Source: Brevibacterium renqingii
GTDB taxonomy: Bacteria; Actinomycetota; Actinomycetes; Actinomycetales; Brevibacteriaceae
Length of the DNA: 64,000 nt
Assembly (NCBI RefSeq): GCF_017808105.1
Contig: NZ_JADBHF010000001.1
Coordinates: forward strand, 1 to 64,000
Direction of reading: 5' to 3'
Each line of letters opens with the position of its first letter. The first letter of the stretch is position 1. Shown here one piece after another: positions 26,190 through 34,412 of the stretch. The translations under genes and the position numbers were made by a program. The notes beneath the pieces are model-generated. The model did no database searches, was not told the DNA's origin, and saw only the letters and a program-made list of their open reading frames with translations.

Positions 26190-26243
26190 AGCGCATGGAC
26201 GAGTCCTGACTCCTCCCTCACAGACCGACCTCGTCGCCCGAGC

Positions 26244-27428
26244 TCAGACCGTCGCTGAGACCCTGTCGACGCCCCATGATTCGAAGGTCCGAGAGGCGAT
26301 CCCGAAGCTCATCGTCATGCCGATGCCGGAAGTCACGGATACTGCCCGCGTGTGTTCGTCGATGTCTTCCATGAGCAGCGAGGTCTGCGGACTCGAGGCA
26401 TACACTCCCTGCCACCTCTGCTGCAGGTGCAGGCGGGCACCGAGGATCCCTGAGATCTCCTCGATGATCCTGTCAGTGATCCATTCCTCCTGGAACGGCG
26501 GCATTGTGATGTCGTAGCTGTGGCTGTCGCCGAGGAGCACCGTGCCGTCCGGACGGAGAGTGAACATGATGTTCGCTCCGAGCTCGAGCAGCTCGGGACT
26601 CGTCCGGCTCAGCGCTTCGGTGAGCTGTTCGTGGCCCGGCATCGCCGTGAAACCGTCGTACCGGGTCAGGGAGGTTCCGGTCAGCACTGCCGCAGCGGTG
26701 GTGAATGTCCGCGGAGATGGCGCCATCGCCATCTGCAGCGAGCAGCGCGTCACCTCGTAACGACCGGCCACCTCGGGGTAGAGATAGTCGAGGTCGTGGC
26801 CGACGCAGACGACGATCTTCTCCGCGTCGAAGTCTCCCGCCGTCGTGTGCACACGACCGTCGCTGATGGCCCCGACCGTGACCCCGAAGCGGACATCGGC
26901 CCGGGGCTGGGCTGCGATCCACTCTGCGATCGATCCCACCGCTGTCCGGGGATCGACGCGCAGATCAGCAGGGAGGAACGCCCCGCCGAGGAATTCCGGT
27001 CCGCTGGCCCGGCCCAGGCGGGAGGCGACGGCCTCTCCGGTGAGCATCTCAACAGCCTCCGTGCCGCGTTCATCACGGAACTGTTCGACGACAGCCATCT
27101 CTTCGGGACTGCGCGCGACGACGACGGCCCCGGCCTCCGGTGCCCAGAACCCCACGTCCGCGGCGCAGTCGAGCCACCCGCTGCGCGAAGCGTAGGACAT
27201 ATCGATGATGTCGTTTCCCTGCCCGGTGATGCAGCAATGGCCGAAATTGCGGATCGACGCTCCGTTGGCTCGGTGATCACGTTCGATCACGCGCACGCTC
27301 AGGCCGCGACGGAGTGCCTCGTAAGCGTGGGCGAGACCGACGACGCCCGCACCGACCACGAGGAGGTCAGTGGCCGCGGCCTGGGCACGGGTGGAGTTCA
27401 CGATGGTGGTATCGGCGATGGTGGTCAT
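26244..27428 (-). CDS. FAD-dependent amine oxidase of phosphonate clusters (TIGR03364 type)
   Basis: The 394-residue DAAO-like flavoenzyme has the dinucleotide fold LLVVGAGVVGLAHAYEALRRG at residues 21-41 and the segment ERDHRANGASIRNFGHCC. These match the family found beside phosphonate-degradation genes. Members oxidise aminoethylphosphonate or its N-methyl derivative to phosphonoacetaldehyde. Here it sits in one operon with the aldehyde dehydrogenase that would use that product. ATG at 27428 with AAAGGA upstream. No PhnW-type transaminase is present, so an oxidase entry step is the likely design. The exact substrate is inferred. Confidence 0.8.
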   Translation of the reverse strand: MTTIADTTIVNSTRAQAAATDLLVVGAGVVGLAHAYEALRRGLSVRVIERDHRANGASIRNFGHCCITGQGNDIIDMSYASRSGWLDCAADVGFWAPEAGAVVVARSPEEMAVVEQFRDERGTEAVEMLTGEAVASRLGRASGPEFLGGAFLPADLRVDPRTAVGSIAEWIAAQPRADVRFGVTVGAISDGRVHTTAGDFDAEKIVVCVGHDLDYLYPEVAGRYEVTRCSLQMAMAPSPRTFTTAAAVLTGTSLTRYDGFTAMPGHEQLTEALSRTSPELLELGANIMFTLRPDGTVLLGDSHSYDITMPPFQEEWITDRIIEEISGILGARLHLQQRWQGVYASSPQTSLLMEDIDEHTRAVSVTSGIGMTMSFGIASRTFESWGVDRVSATV

Positions 27429-27489
27429 GGCTTCCTTTCTCGCTCCGCATCCTCACTGATGCGGATCCGCGGCTTCCGTGCCCGGCAGT

Positions 27490-28401
27490 TCAGGACGGCC
27501 AGCCGTCGAGTACTTTCAGATGTCGGCGGAACTCGAGTTCCAGCCTGCTGTGGACGAATCCCTTGGCGCTGAGCAGATAGACCTCTCGGGGCTCTGGGCG
27601 GGGGAAGACATGGACCTCTGCGAGGCTGCCGTTGTGCAGCTCCCGTCCGACCACGTGCTCGGAGATCAGTGTGATTCCGAGGCCCGCCCACACCCCTTCC
27701 TTGGCGGCTTCCGCCGTCCAGATCGTGCAGCGGGGAGCGTCGGCGATTCCCCAGGCCGCGAGCGCGCGCTCCTGGCCTTCCCGAGTCGACGAACCATGCT
27801 CGCGGACGAGGAAACGGCTCTTCGCCAGTTCCTGTGGTTCGATCTGTCGTCCCGCCAGAGGGTGATCGGGACTGACGACGATCCGCAGCCGTTCCGACAG
27901 CAGAGGCGTCACGTCGATCTCTTCGACGTCGACATCTCCGAAAGTCAGTCCCAAACCCGTCTGCCCCTCGATGATCCACTCGAGAACCTGTTCCGAATTT
28001 CCCACGAGCAGCTCGGTCTGCGCTTCGCGTTCGCGGCCCAGGAAGTCTCCGATCACCCGAGGAAGCAGATGCGAGCCGAGAGTCGTCGTTCCGGCCACCG
28101 AGAGCCGCCGGTCCATCGACCCCTTGACCGCCGCCATCTCGTCGTTGATTCCCGACAGCGTCTGCATGAGCTCCCGAGCCCGATGGGCGAAGAGCCGACC
28201 CGCCTCGGTGACATCCGCCCCCTGCGGGCCCCTCTCCAGGAGTCGGACGTCGAGAGAGCGTTCGAGGTTCCGGATGTGCGAGGACACCGAGGGCTGTGAG
28301 ATGAAGAGGCTGCGCGCCGTCTTCGACAGCGAACCGGTCTCCACGACGGAGAGGTAGATCCGCAGACTGAGGACGTTGAGATCGATAGCCACGATCGCCA
28401 T
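27490..28401 (-). CDS. LysR-family transcriptional regulator (phosphonate operon)
   Basis: The 303-residue regulator has an N-terminal winged HTH (LRIYLSVVETGSLSKTARSLFISQPSVSSHIRNLERSLDVRLLER) and a substrate-binding co-inducer domain. It is encoded inside the phosphonate operon, between the aldehyde dehydrogenase (37 bp upstream) and the FAD oxidase (62 bp downstream), on the same strand. LysR proteins normally stand divergent from their targets, so this internal position is atypical but does occur in phosphonate clusters. The likely inducer is a pathway phosphonate. Confidence 0.87.
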   Translation of the reverse strand: MAIVAIDLNVLSLRIYLSVVETGSLSKTARSLFISQPSVSSHIRNLERSLDVRLLERGPQGADVTEAGRLFAHRARELMQTLSGINDEMAAVKGSMDRRLSVAGTTTLGSHLLPRVIGDFLGREREAQTELLVGNSEQVLEWIIEGQTGLGLTFGDVDVEEIDVTPLLSERLRIVVSPDHPLAGRQIEPQELAKSRFLVREHGSSTREGQERALAAWGIADAPRCTIWTAEAAKEGVWAGLGITLISEHVVGRELHNGSLAEVHVFPRPEPREVYLLSAKGFVHSRLELEFRRHLKVLDGWPS

Positions 28402-28437
28402 TGTGCCCGAGGACCGTCTTGGAGGGAGCCGCCGTCC

Positions 28438-29943
28438 TCAGAACGATATGCATGCCGATCTCAGCTCAGTGTAGAACTCCCAGGTGTCGGCCGAGCACTC
28501 CGGTGCACCGTACTGCGAGAGCTTCGCACCCATATGCGGCAGATGGGGCCAGGCGCCGACCCCGGGGCGATTGACGTGCAGCATCCCCGCTTCGAAGCGT
28601 TCGAGCGCATCGAAGATGTGCGGGCGGTTCTCGGTGAAGATCGTTCCCGACATGCCGTAGCGAACCGAGTTCGAAATCGCCATCGCATCATCGAAGTCCT
28701 CGGCATCGATGACAGACAGAACCGGCCCGAAGACCTCTTCCGTCGCGATCTCCGAATCCGCCGGCACCTCGCTGAGCACGGTCGGTTCCATATAGTGACC
28801 GCCGTGGGGATTCGCCGAATCCGCAACGGCATGTCCGCCGACGCGCACCCTGGCCCCGACGGCAAGTGCCCCTTCGACTCCCCTGATGCACGCGTCGAGG
28901 CGGCTCGAGTCGACGACCGGACCGAGATCGGTCTGCGCGTCGAACGGATCACCGAGCACCATATCGGACACTCGATCGACGATCCTGCTCACGAGATCCT
29001 CTCTCACGGCAGATTCGACGACGACTCTGCTCGTCGCGCTGCACCGCTGCCCCGCTTGGCCGAAGGCACCGTGCACGATCGCGTCGGCTGCCGCATCGAG
29101 ATCGGCATCCGCGAGGACGATGACGGCGTTCTTTCCCCCGAGCTCGAGCTGAGTCCTCGCCAATCGGGGTGCCGCCGCCTGCTGGATGCTCCGGCCCACA
29201 GGGAGCGAACCCGTGAAGGAGATGCCCCTGACCTCGGGATTGGCGCTCAGCTCCTCGCCCGGTTCCCGATCGCCCTGCACGAGGTTGATCGCCCCGGGCG
29301 CGACCCCAGCCTCATTGAGGATGTCGACCATGATCGCCGTGCTCAGTGGTGCCAATGGAGATGGTTTGATCACCGCGGTGCAGCCCGAGAGCAGCGCCGG
29401 AGCCGCCTTCCACACGGGAATCGCCAGCGGGAAGTTCCATGGGGTGATCAATGCGACGACGCCGAGCGGGCGGTGCCAGGTCAGTGCCATCGAACGTGGC
29501 TCGTCAGCGGGCAGCGTCGATCCGGAGAGTCTGCGCCCCTCTCCGGCGATGAAGCGCAGGATCTCGATCGCCCGGCCGACCTCGGACCGGGCCTCGGTGA
29601 GCTTCTTGCCCTGTTCGGCAGTGATGACTCTCGCGAGCTCCTCCGTTCTGCGCTCCATCACCTCGGCGGCACGGAAGAGGATCTTTCCGCGTTCGATGCT
29701 GCCGAGCGCCTCCCACCCGGGAGCGGCCCGACCTGCCGCCGCGATGGCCGCTGCCGCGTCATCGGCTCCGGAATCGGCCACCTCGGCGATGATCTGGTCC
29801 GGATGGGCGGGATTGGCATTGGAGAAGGTCCGACCGCTTCGCGCCTCGACCCATTCGCCTGCGATGCAGTTCCTGCCCACGTGCGGCGGGAGCGAGAGGT
29901 CAGTGGGAACAGTGAGTCGACTGTCATCAGTCAGTGTTGTCAT
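28438..29943 (-). CDS. phnY: Phosphonoacetaldehyde dehydrogenase-type aldehyde dehydrogenase
   Basis: The 501-residue NAD(P)-dependent aldehyde dehydrogenase shows ITPWNFPLAIPVWK, the catalytic glutamate in QLELGGKNAV and the nucleophile cysteine in FGQAGQRCSATSR. Its setting between an OPA-type transporter, a LysR gene and the aminophosphonate oxidase, next to the phosphonoacetate hydrolase remnant, assigns it to the phosphonoacetaldehyde to phosphonoacetate step. Sequence alone would also allow a succinate-semialdehyde-like substrate. The ATG at 29943 follows the transporter stop by 18 bp. Confidence 0.78.
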   Translation of the reverse strand: MTTLTDDSRLTVPTDLSLPPHVGRNCIAGEWVEARSGRTFSNANPAHPDQIIAEVADSGADDAAAAIAAAGRAAPGWEALGSIERGKILFRAAEVMERRTEELARVITAEQGKKLTEARSEVGRAIEILRFIAGEGRRLSGSTLPADEPRSMALTWHRPLGVVALITPWNFPLAIPVWKAAPALLSGCTAVIKPSPLAPLSTAIMVDILNEAGVAPGAINLVQGDREPGEELSANPEVRGISFTGSLPVGRSIQQAAAPRLARTQLELGGKNAVIVLADADLDAAADAIVHGAFGQAGQRCSATSRVVVESAVREDLVSRIVDRVSDMVLGDPFDAQTDLGPVVDSSRLDACIRGVEGALAVGARVRVGGHAVADSANPHGGHYMEPTVLSEVPADSEIATEEVFGPVLSVIDAEDFDDAMAISNSVRYGMSGTIFTENRPHIFDALERFEAGMLHVNRPGVGAWPHLPHMGAKLSQYGAPECSADTWEFYTELRSACISF

Positions 29944-29960
29944 TGTGAGGCCTTTCTCAA

Positions 29961-31352
29961 TCAAGTGGTTGCGGGACGCTTGTTCCAGGACGGGATGAGG
30001 ATGATTGCGGCGATGAGTGCGGTGCCGGCGAAGATGTAGAAGACTGCCGCGCCGGGGATGAGACCGGGCAGAAGACCCCCGAGGATCGCGCCGATCGAGC
30101 CGCAGCCGTTGATGAAACCGGTGGCTCCGGCAGCGTACTTGCTCGTACCGAAGGCGACTGCGGCGATGCCGGACATCATCGCGTCGGCCGCATAGGCCGT
30201 GAGCCCGACCACGCCGAGGAGGATTGCGATCACCGTGATCGATCCCAGGGAGGTGGCCGGCTGCCACAGGGCCAGAGCGACTACGAGGCTGAGGAGGCTG
30301 ATCACGCTCGGCGGGACGCGCCTGGCTTTGAAGATCGTGTCCGAGAGCCAGCCGATGGCGATAGGGGCGACGACCCCGGCGAGGCCGAATGTCACAGGCA
30401 CCATGATCGCGGTGATCTTGTCGACACCGGGCATCGCATCGACGACCATGACCGGCCCCCAGAGGAGGATGGCGTAGCGAGCGGGTTTGATCATGAAGTA
30501 GACGATGCCCAGACGCAGCACCATCGAATCATGCCGTGCCGCCGCCAGCAGATCGCGGAAGCGGAATTTCTCCGCGGGAACCTTGACCACCGGCACCGGT
30601 GCCCTTGTGCCGGAGGGACGATGACGGTACTTCTCGTCGAAGCGGCACTGATCCTCGTCGATTCCGGGAAGCCCCACCTCTTCGGGTCTGTTCCTCTGGA
30701 AGATGAGGAAGAGAATGAGCGCGACGAACATCACGGCGGCCCCGGAGAAGAACGCCCACCGCCAGGATTCGAAGACCGTATAGGCGACCCATCCCATGAA
30801 GGGGACCGCGATGAGGCCGCCGAAGGCGTAGCTCGTGGAGAAGAAGCCCATTGCGCGACCGCGTTTGCCGACGGTGAAGAACGAGGCGATGTTCTTGCAC
30901 AGCGACGACCAGCCTGTCGATTGGGCGAGACCCTGAACGATCATCAGAGGCATGAACAGCCAGAGCGCCGGGATGATGCCCATGACCAGCGCGGCGACGG
31001 CGGCGAAGAACATGCCGCCGGTGACGACCACGCGTTGGCCGTACCTCTCCGCCATGGCCCCCCAGATGAACTGGCCGACGGCATAGGCCGCCAAATAGGC
31101 GGAATCGAGGTAGCCGAGGCCCGCCCGGCTGATCACTCCGTCGTCGAGGATGCCCACCTTGGCAGCGGAGATCGCATTGCGAGGGAAGTAGTAGGCCGCA
31201 TAGGCGAGCCAGCTGAGGGCGAATATGCGGATCTGCCATTTCAGCAGCACCTGCCGGTTCGTGGTCGCTCCTGCCGGGGCCGGCGATTCCGGCGGGAGCA
31301 CGTCGGTGGTCTCTTGGGTCAGATTCTGTGGATCATTGGTCATTCGCGCCAT
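29961..31352 (-). CDS. OPA-family (GlpT-like) MFS transporter
   Basis: This 463-residue, 12-helix carrier shows the organophosphate:phosphate antiporter pattern: WLAYAAYYFPRNAISAAKVGIL in helix 1, LGYLDSAYLAAYAVGQFIWGAMAERYG, and a long central loop after helix 6. The paired arginine/lysine residues typical of phosphate-ester binding are plausible. In this operon it probably brings in an aminophosphonate or phosphonoacetate. ATG at 31352 with AGGAG 6 bp upstream. It starts 74 bp after the end of the broken phosphonoacetate hydrolase gene. Confidence 0.85.
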   Translation of the reverse strand: MARMTNDPQNLTQETTDVLPPESPAPAGATTNRQVLLKWQIRIFALSWLAYAAYYFPRNAISAAKVGILDDGVISRAGLGYLDSAYLAAYAVGQFIWGAMAERYGQRVVVTGGMFFAAVAALVMGIIPALWLFMPLMIVQGLAQSTGWSSLCKNIASFFTVGKRGRAMGFFSTSYAFGGLIAVPFMGWVAYTVFESWRWAFFSGAAVMFVALILFLIFQRNRPEEVGLPGIDEDQCRFDEKYRHRPSGTRAPVPVVKVPAEKFRFRDLLAAARHDSMVLRLGIVYFMIKPARYAILLWGPVMVVDAMPGVDKITAIMVPVTFGLAGVVAPIAIGWLSDTIFKARRVPPSVISLLSLVVALALWQPATSLGSITVIAILLGVVGLTAYAADAMMSGIAAVAFGTSKYAAGATGFINGCGSIGAILGGLLPGLIPGAAVFYIFAGTALIAAIILIPSWNKRPATT

Positions 31353-31425
31353 TGCGATCTCCTGATGCCTGTCGTCTCCTGAGTGCGTATGGGGATGCGC
31401 GGAGATTGCTCGAGGGTGTGTCCGA

Positions 31426-32574
31426 TCAGGCTCCGGTGGCGGCCGCGCTGGCCACGGGCGCGTGTGCGCTCACGTGTGTGGTCGCGATCCAGAAGGCGTC
31501 GTAGTTGTGCAGTGCGGCCTCCTCACCGTTCGGACCTCGGCTCTTCGTCTCCTCGGGGGTGGGGACTGCGCGGTTGATGAGGAACGGAATGTCGAGCTCC
31601 CCGAGGCCGCCGTGGGACCGCAGCGGCACGTCGAGGTTCTTCAGATCGTGCCATTCCGGGTATCTGCCGATCGCCGAGAACTTATCGGACAGAACCGTGA
31701 TGTCCCCCATCCGGTCCAGTGGCATCGAGTAGAGCTCGGCTGCATCCTCCGAACGCAGGATCGCTGTCAGCCCTTCCTTGTCGGCCAGCCCCGCGATGAC
31801 CTTCTCCCGGTCAGCTCCTTCGGGAAGATAGACATTGGCGAAGGAGCCCAGCGCACCGTGATGGACGGTGTAGGGATCCGTGATGGGAAGGATGACACGG
31901 CTTCCGGTCTCCCCCGCGCCGATTCCCAGAATGGAGTCGACTTCGCTCTCGAGGTAGACGACCCGTGGCGTTCCGTCGTCCTTGTGCTTGGGACTCATGC
32001 CATGGTCGGCGGTGATGGCGACGACGGCACCGAGTTCGTCCAGCTGTGCGGCGTAGGAGTCGAGCATCGCATAGAAGTCGTCGGCGACATCGGTGCCAGG
32101 AGCGTTCTTGTGCTGGATGTAGTCGGTCAGCGTGAGGTACATGATGTCCGGACGGCGATCGGCAAGGAGCCGGACACCGGCGGCGAGGACGAATTCGCTC
32201 AGTTCGGCCGAATAGACATCCGGCAGCGGCATGCCCACGTAATCGAGGACGCCGTCGATTCCATTGGCCTCCTTCGTCGCGGTGTCGGCCTTCTGCGCGG
32301 AGAAGCAGATGCCCGTCCGCCGTGGGCTGACCATCTCTCCGGATCCTGCAGGGTCGAGTGCGGGCTCGGTGACCCCACTGGCCAGCAGGGCCCGCAGCTT
32401 GTCCTTGGCGGTGACGACGGCGACATCGAGCCCGGCATCGACGGCGGCGGCGAATACTGTCGGGGCACGCAGGTACGAGCCCGAGATCGAACTCGAAGTT
32501 CCTGCAGTTCTCAGTCTTGGCTCGATCGTCGCCGGGAAGAAGCCCCGAAAGGCTGATATGGCTATCGAGTATTC
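31426..32574 (-). pseudogene. phnA: Phosphonoacetate hydrolase, 5'-truncated
   Basis: The frame is open from a stop at 32575-32577 to 31426 but has no ATG, GTG or TTG before an internal ATG at 32334. Similarity to PhnA begins near 32480 (YLRAPTVFAAAVDAGLDVAV, then VTAKDKLRALL) and runs to the end, including metal-ligand segments LTLTDYIQHK, ITADHGM and RSHGGLGE. The first 100 or so codons of the family, which carry the N-terminal aspartate and the catalytic threonine, are absent. The 200 bp upstream contain only palindromes and short repeats. Protein started at 32334 would be 302 residues and lack the nucleophile. It would normally split phosphonoacetate into acetate and phosphate. Confidence 0.85.
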
Positions 32575-32660
32575 CTATAATGCGAGGTCAGAAGGCGATT
32601 GAGCGGCAACCGCCCGGGGTCTGTGTCTGCCAAGGAGTGGCATCTGTCAAGAGCGTCCAA

Positions 32661-32720
32661 ACGACTGTGGAGCGCCGAAACAACGGTGCGCACACCGTTG
32701 CCTCGACGCTCCACAGTTGT
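32661..32720. repeat. Nested palindromic hairpin element
   Basis: An outer stem pairs 32661-32674 with 32707-32720 (core CTGTGGAGCG/CGCTCCACAG, 14 pairs with one G-T). Inside it a second perfect stem, CAACGGTG-CGCA-CACCGTTG, spans 32681-32700. It lies 58 bp after the gabD stop on the minus strand and directly before the truncated phnA. It can act as a gabD terminator, and its shape also fits a small dispersed palindromic (REP/MITE-like) repeat. Confidence 0.75.
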
Positions 32721-32724
32721 CTCG

Positions 32725-32768
32725 GCGAAAGCCGGGCAAAAGCTAAGCGAAAGCCGAGCGAAAGCCAG
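32725..32768. repeat. Four 11-bp tandem repeats
   Basis: Four consecutive 11-mers, GCGAAAGCCGG, GCAAAAGCTAA, GCGAAAGCCGA and GCGAAAGCCAG, fill the space between the palindromic hairpin and the end of the succinate-semialdehyde dehydrogenase gene. The periodicity is exact. No function is evident; such runs often arise by slippage. Confidence 0.75.
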
Positions 32769-32777
32769 GCGGCCGAA

Positions 32778-34172
32778 TCAGTCAGCCACGTAGTACATGC
32801 GCTTGTTGACGAACTCGTCCATGCCGTAGGGGCCGAGCTCGCGGCCGAAGCCCGAGCGCTTGGTGCCGCCGAACGGGATCTCCGCACCCTCACCCGCAGG
32901 GGTGTTGACGTTGGACATGCCGACGTCGAGGCGCTGCGCGAGCTTCGCGGCCCGGTCCTGATCCTTGGCGAACACGGCGCCGCCGAGGCCGAAGCGCGTG
33001 TCATTGGCGAGCTTGAGCGCTTCGTCGTCGCTGGTCACCTTGTACACGGTGGCGACGGGACCGAAGAGCTCCTCGCGGTAGGCGTCCATCTCCGAGGTGA
33101 CTCCGGTCAGCACCGCCGGCGAGACGTAGGCCGAGCCGTCGGAGGCCAGCTCGCCGCCGACGAGGGTCGCACCCTGCTCGACCGCGCGGTCGAGCTGCTT
33201 GCGCAGGTTCTCGGCCGCCCCGCGAGAGGACAGCGGCGAGTACTTGCCGTCGCCCGCCTCGGCGGGGGTGCCCTTCTCCCATTCCTGGGCGCGCTTGGTC
33301 AGTCCGGACACGAAGTCGTCGTAGATGTCGTCCATGACGATCATGCGCTTGTTGGCATTGCAGACCTGGCCGGTGTTGTACAGGCGGGTGCCCCATGCGG
33401 TGTCGACGGCCTCGTCCATGTTCTCCGTGTCGAGGACGATGTAGGGATCGGAGCCGCCGAGCTCGAGCACGGCCTTCTTGAGGTTCTTGCCGGCGGTGGC
33501 GGCCACGGCCGAGCCCGCACGCTCGGAGCCGGTGAGCGAGACGCCCTCGATCCGGTCATCGGCGATGATGGTCTCGATCTGCTCATGCGTGGCGTAGACG
33601 TTGTTGTACACGCCCTCGGGAATTCCGGCTTCCTTCATGAGTTCGGCGATCTTCGCCGAGGAGCGGGGGCAGATCTCGGCGTGCTTGAGGATGATCGTGT
33701 TGCCGAGGACGAGGTTCGGTGCGGCGAAGCGTGCGACCTGGTAGTAGGGGAAGTTCCACGGCATGATGCCCAGCAGCGCGCCGACGGGACGGCGCTGGAT
33801 GAAGGCCTTGCCGCCCGACATCGACTTGATGGGCTCATCGGCGGCGAACTCCGGACCGTTGTCGGCGTAGTAGTTGAAGATCTCCTCGCAGAATTCCGCT
33901 TCCTCGATGCCCTCGGCGACGGGCTTGCCCATCTCCTCGGCGATGATCTTCGCGAGCTCTTCCTTGTGCTCGCCGAAGAGGGAGGCGACCTTGTTGACGA
34001 CGGCCGCGCGCTCTTCGATGGTCTTCTCGCGCCAGGTCAGGAAGCCCTGATGAGCGGCCTCGAGGACCTCCTCGATCTGCGCGTCGGTGGCGTTGTCGAA
34101 CTTCTCGACGATTTCACCGGTGGCCGGATTCTCGACGCGGTAACCGCCTGCAGCACTGCCTACGTTGCTCAT
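32778..34172 (-). CDS. gabD: NAD(P)-dependent succinate-semialdehyde dehydrogenase-type enzyme
   Basis: The 464-residue aldehyde dehydrogenase starts with YRVENPATGEIVEKFDNATDAQIEEVL. The catalytic glutamate is in AVLELGGSDPYIVL and the nucleophilic cysteine in YNTGQVCNANKRM. The short form and the GKPVAEGIEEAEFCEEIFNYYADN region match the Sad/GabD2-like group that oxidises succinate semialdehyde in GABA breakdown; other aldehydes remain possible. I start it at the ATG at 34172, with AAGGAG 6 bp upstream, not at 34223. The promoter region behind it has two palindromes. No GABA transaminase is adjacent. Confidence 0.85.
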   Translation of the reverse strand: MSNVGSAAGGYRVENPATGEIVEKFDNATDAQIEEVLEAAHQGFLTWREKTIEERAAVVNKVASLFGEHKEELAKIIAEEMGKPVAEGIEEAEFCEEIFNYYADNGPEFAADEPIKSMSGGKAFIQRRPVGALLGIMPWNFPYYQVARFAAPNLVLGNTIILKHAEICPRSSAKIAELMKEAGIPEGVYNNVYATHEQIETIIADDRIEGVSLTGSERAGSAVAATAGKNLKKAVLELGGSDPYIVLDTENMDEAVDTAWGTRLYNTGQVCNANKRMIVMDDIYDDFVSGLTKRAQEWEKGTPAEAGDGKYSPLSSRGAAENLRKQLDRAVEQGATLVGGELASDGSAYVSPAVLTGVTSEMDAYREELFGPVATVYKVTSDDEALKLANDTRFGLGGAVFAKDQDRAAKLAQRLDVGMSNVNTPAGEGAEIPFGGTKRSGFGRELGPYGMDEFVNKRMYYVAD

Positions 34173-34277
34173 TCCAGACTCCTTCGACTCGGGCACCTGT
34201 TGGCGCCGGTTAAGCAATTGCACACCTGATCACCGCCTCAATCGACGGATTGCGTATGCCTGCATCACACGCTATCA

Positions 34278-34290
34278 ACACGTGACGTGT
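34278..34290. promoter_or_regulatory. Palindromes upstream of the semialdehyde dehydrogenase gene
   Basis: ACACGT-G-ACGTGT (34278-34290) is a perfect 13-bp dyad. A perfect GCAATTGC is at 34214-34221, and the octamer TTGCACAC (34219-34226) recurs inverted as GTGTGCAA (34287-34294). All fall in the 240-bp region before the dehydrogenase, which is also downstream of the AGCS symporter gene. They are good operator candidates, with possible looping between the two sites. Confidence 0.5.
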
Positions 34291-34412
34291 GCAACAAGTG
34301 CCGGAACCTGGGGGAATCATCAGTACGAAGCGGCGATCGCCGGCCACACCGAAGCTGTGCGGATTCCGAAGCACATCCGACTGAATCCGCACAGGTGACT
34401 CTGCCGGAGCGC

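Noticed and set aside
32576-32581. TATAAT on the plus strand
   Set aside because: It is a perfect -10 sequence, but no -35 lies at a suitable distance and no plus-strand gene follows. It falls beside the broken 5' end of phnA and is likely chance.
32725-32768. CRISPR-like array
   Set aside because: The four 11-bp units are directly adjacent with no unique spacers, so this is a simple tandem repeat.
32588-33004. Missing N-terminus of phosphonoacetate hydrolase in another frame
   Set aside because: I checked the minus-strand frames upstream of the phnA remnant for a frameshifted start. The translations show no PhnA features, and the region is filled by palindromes and the end of gabD. A frameshift does not explain the loss.
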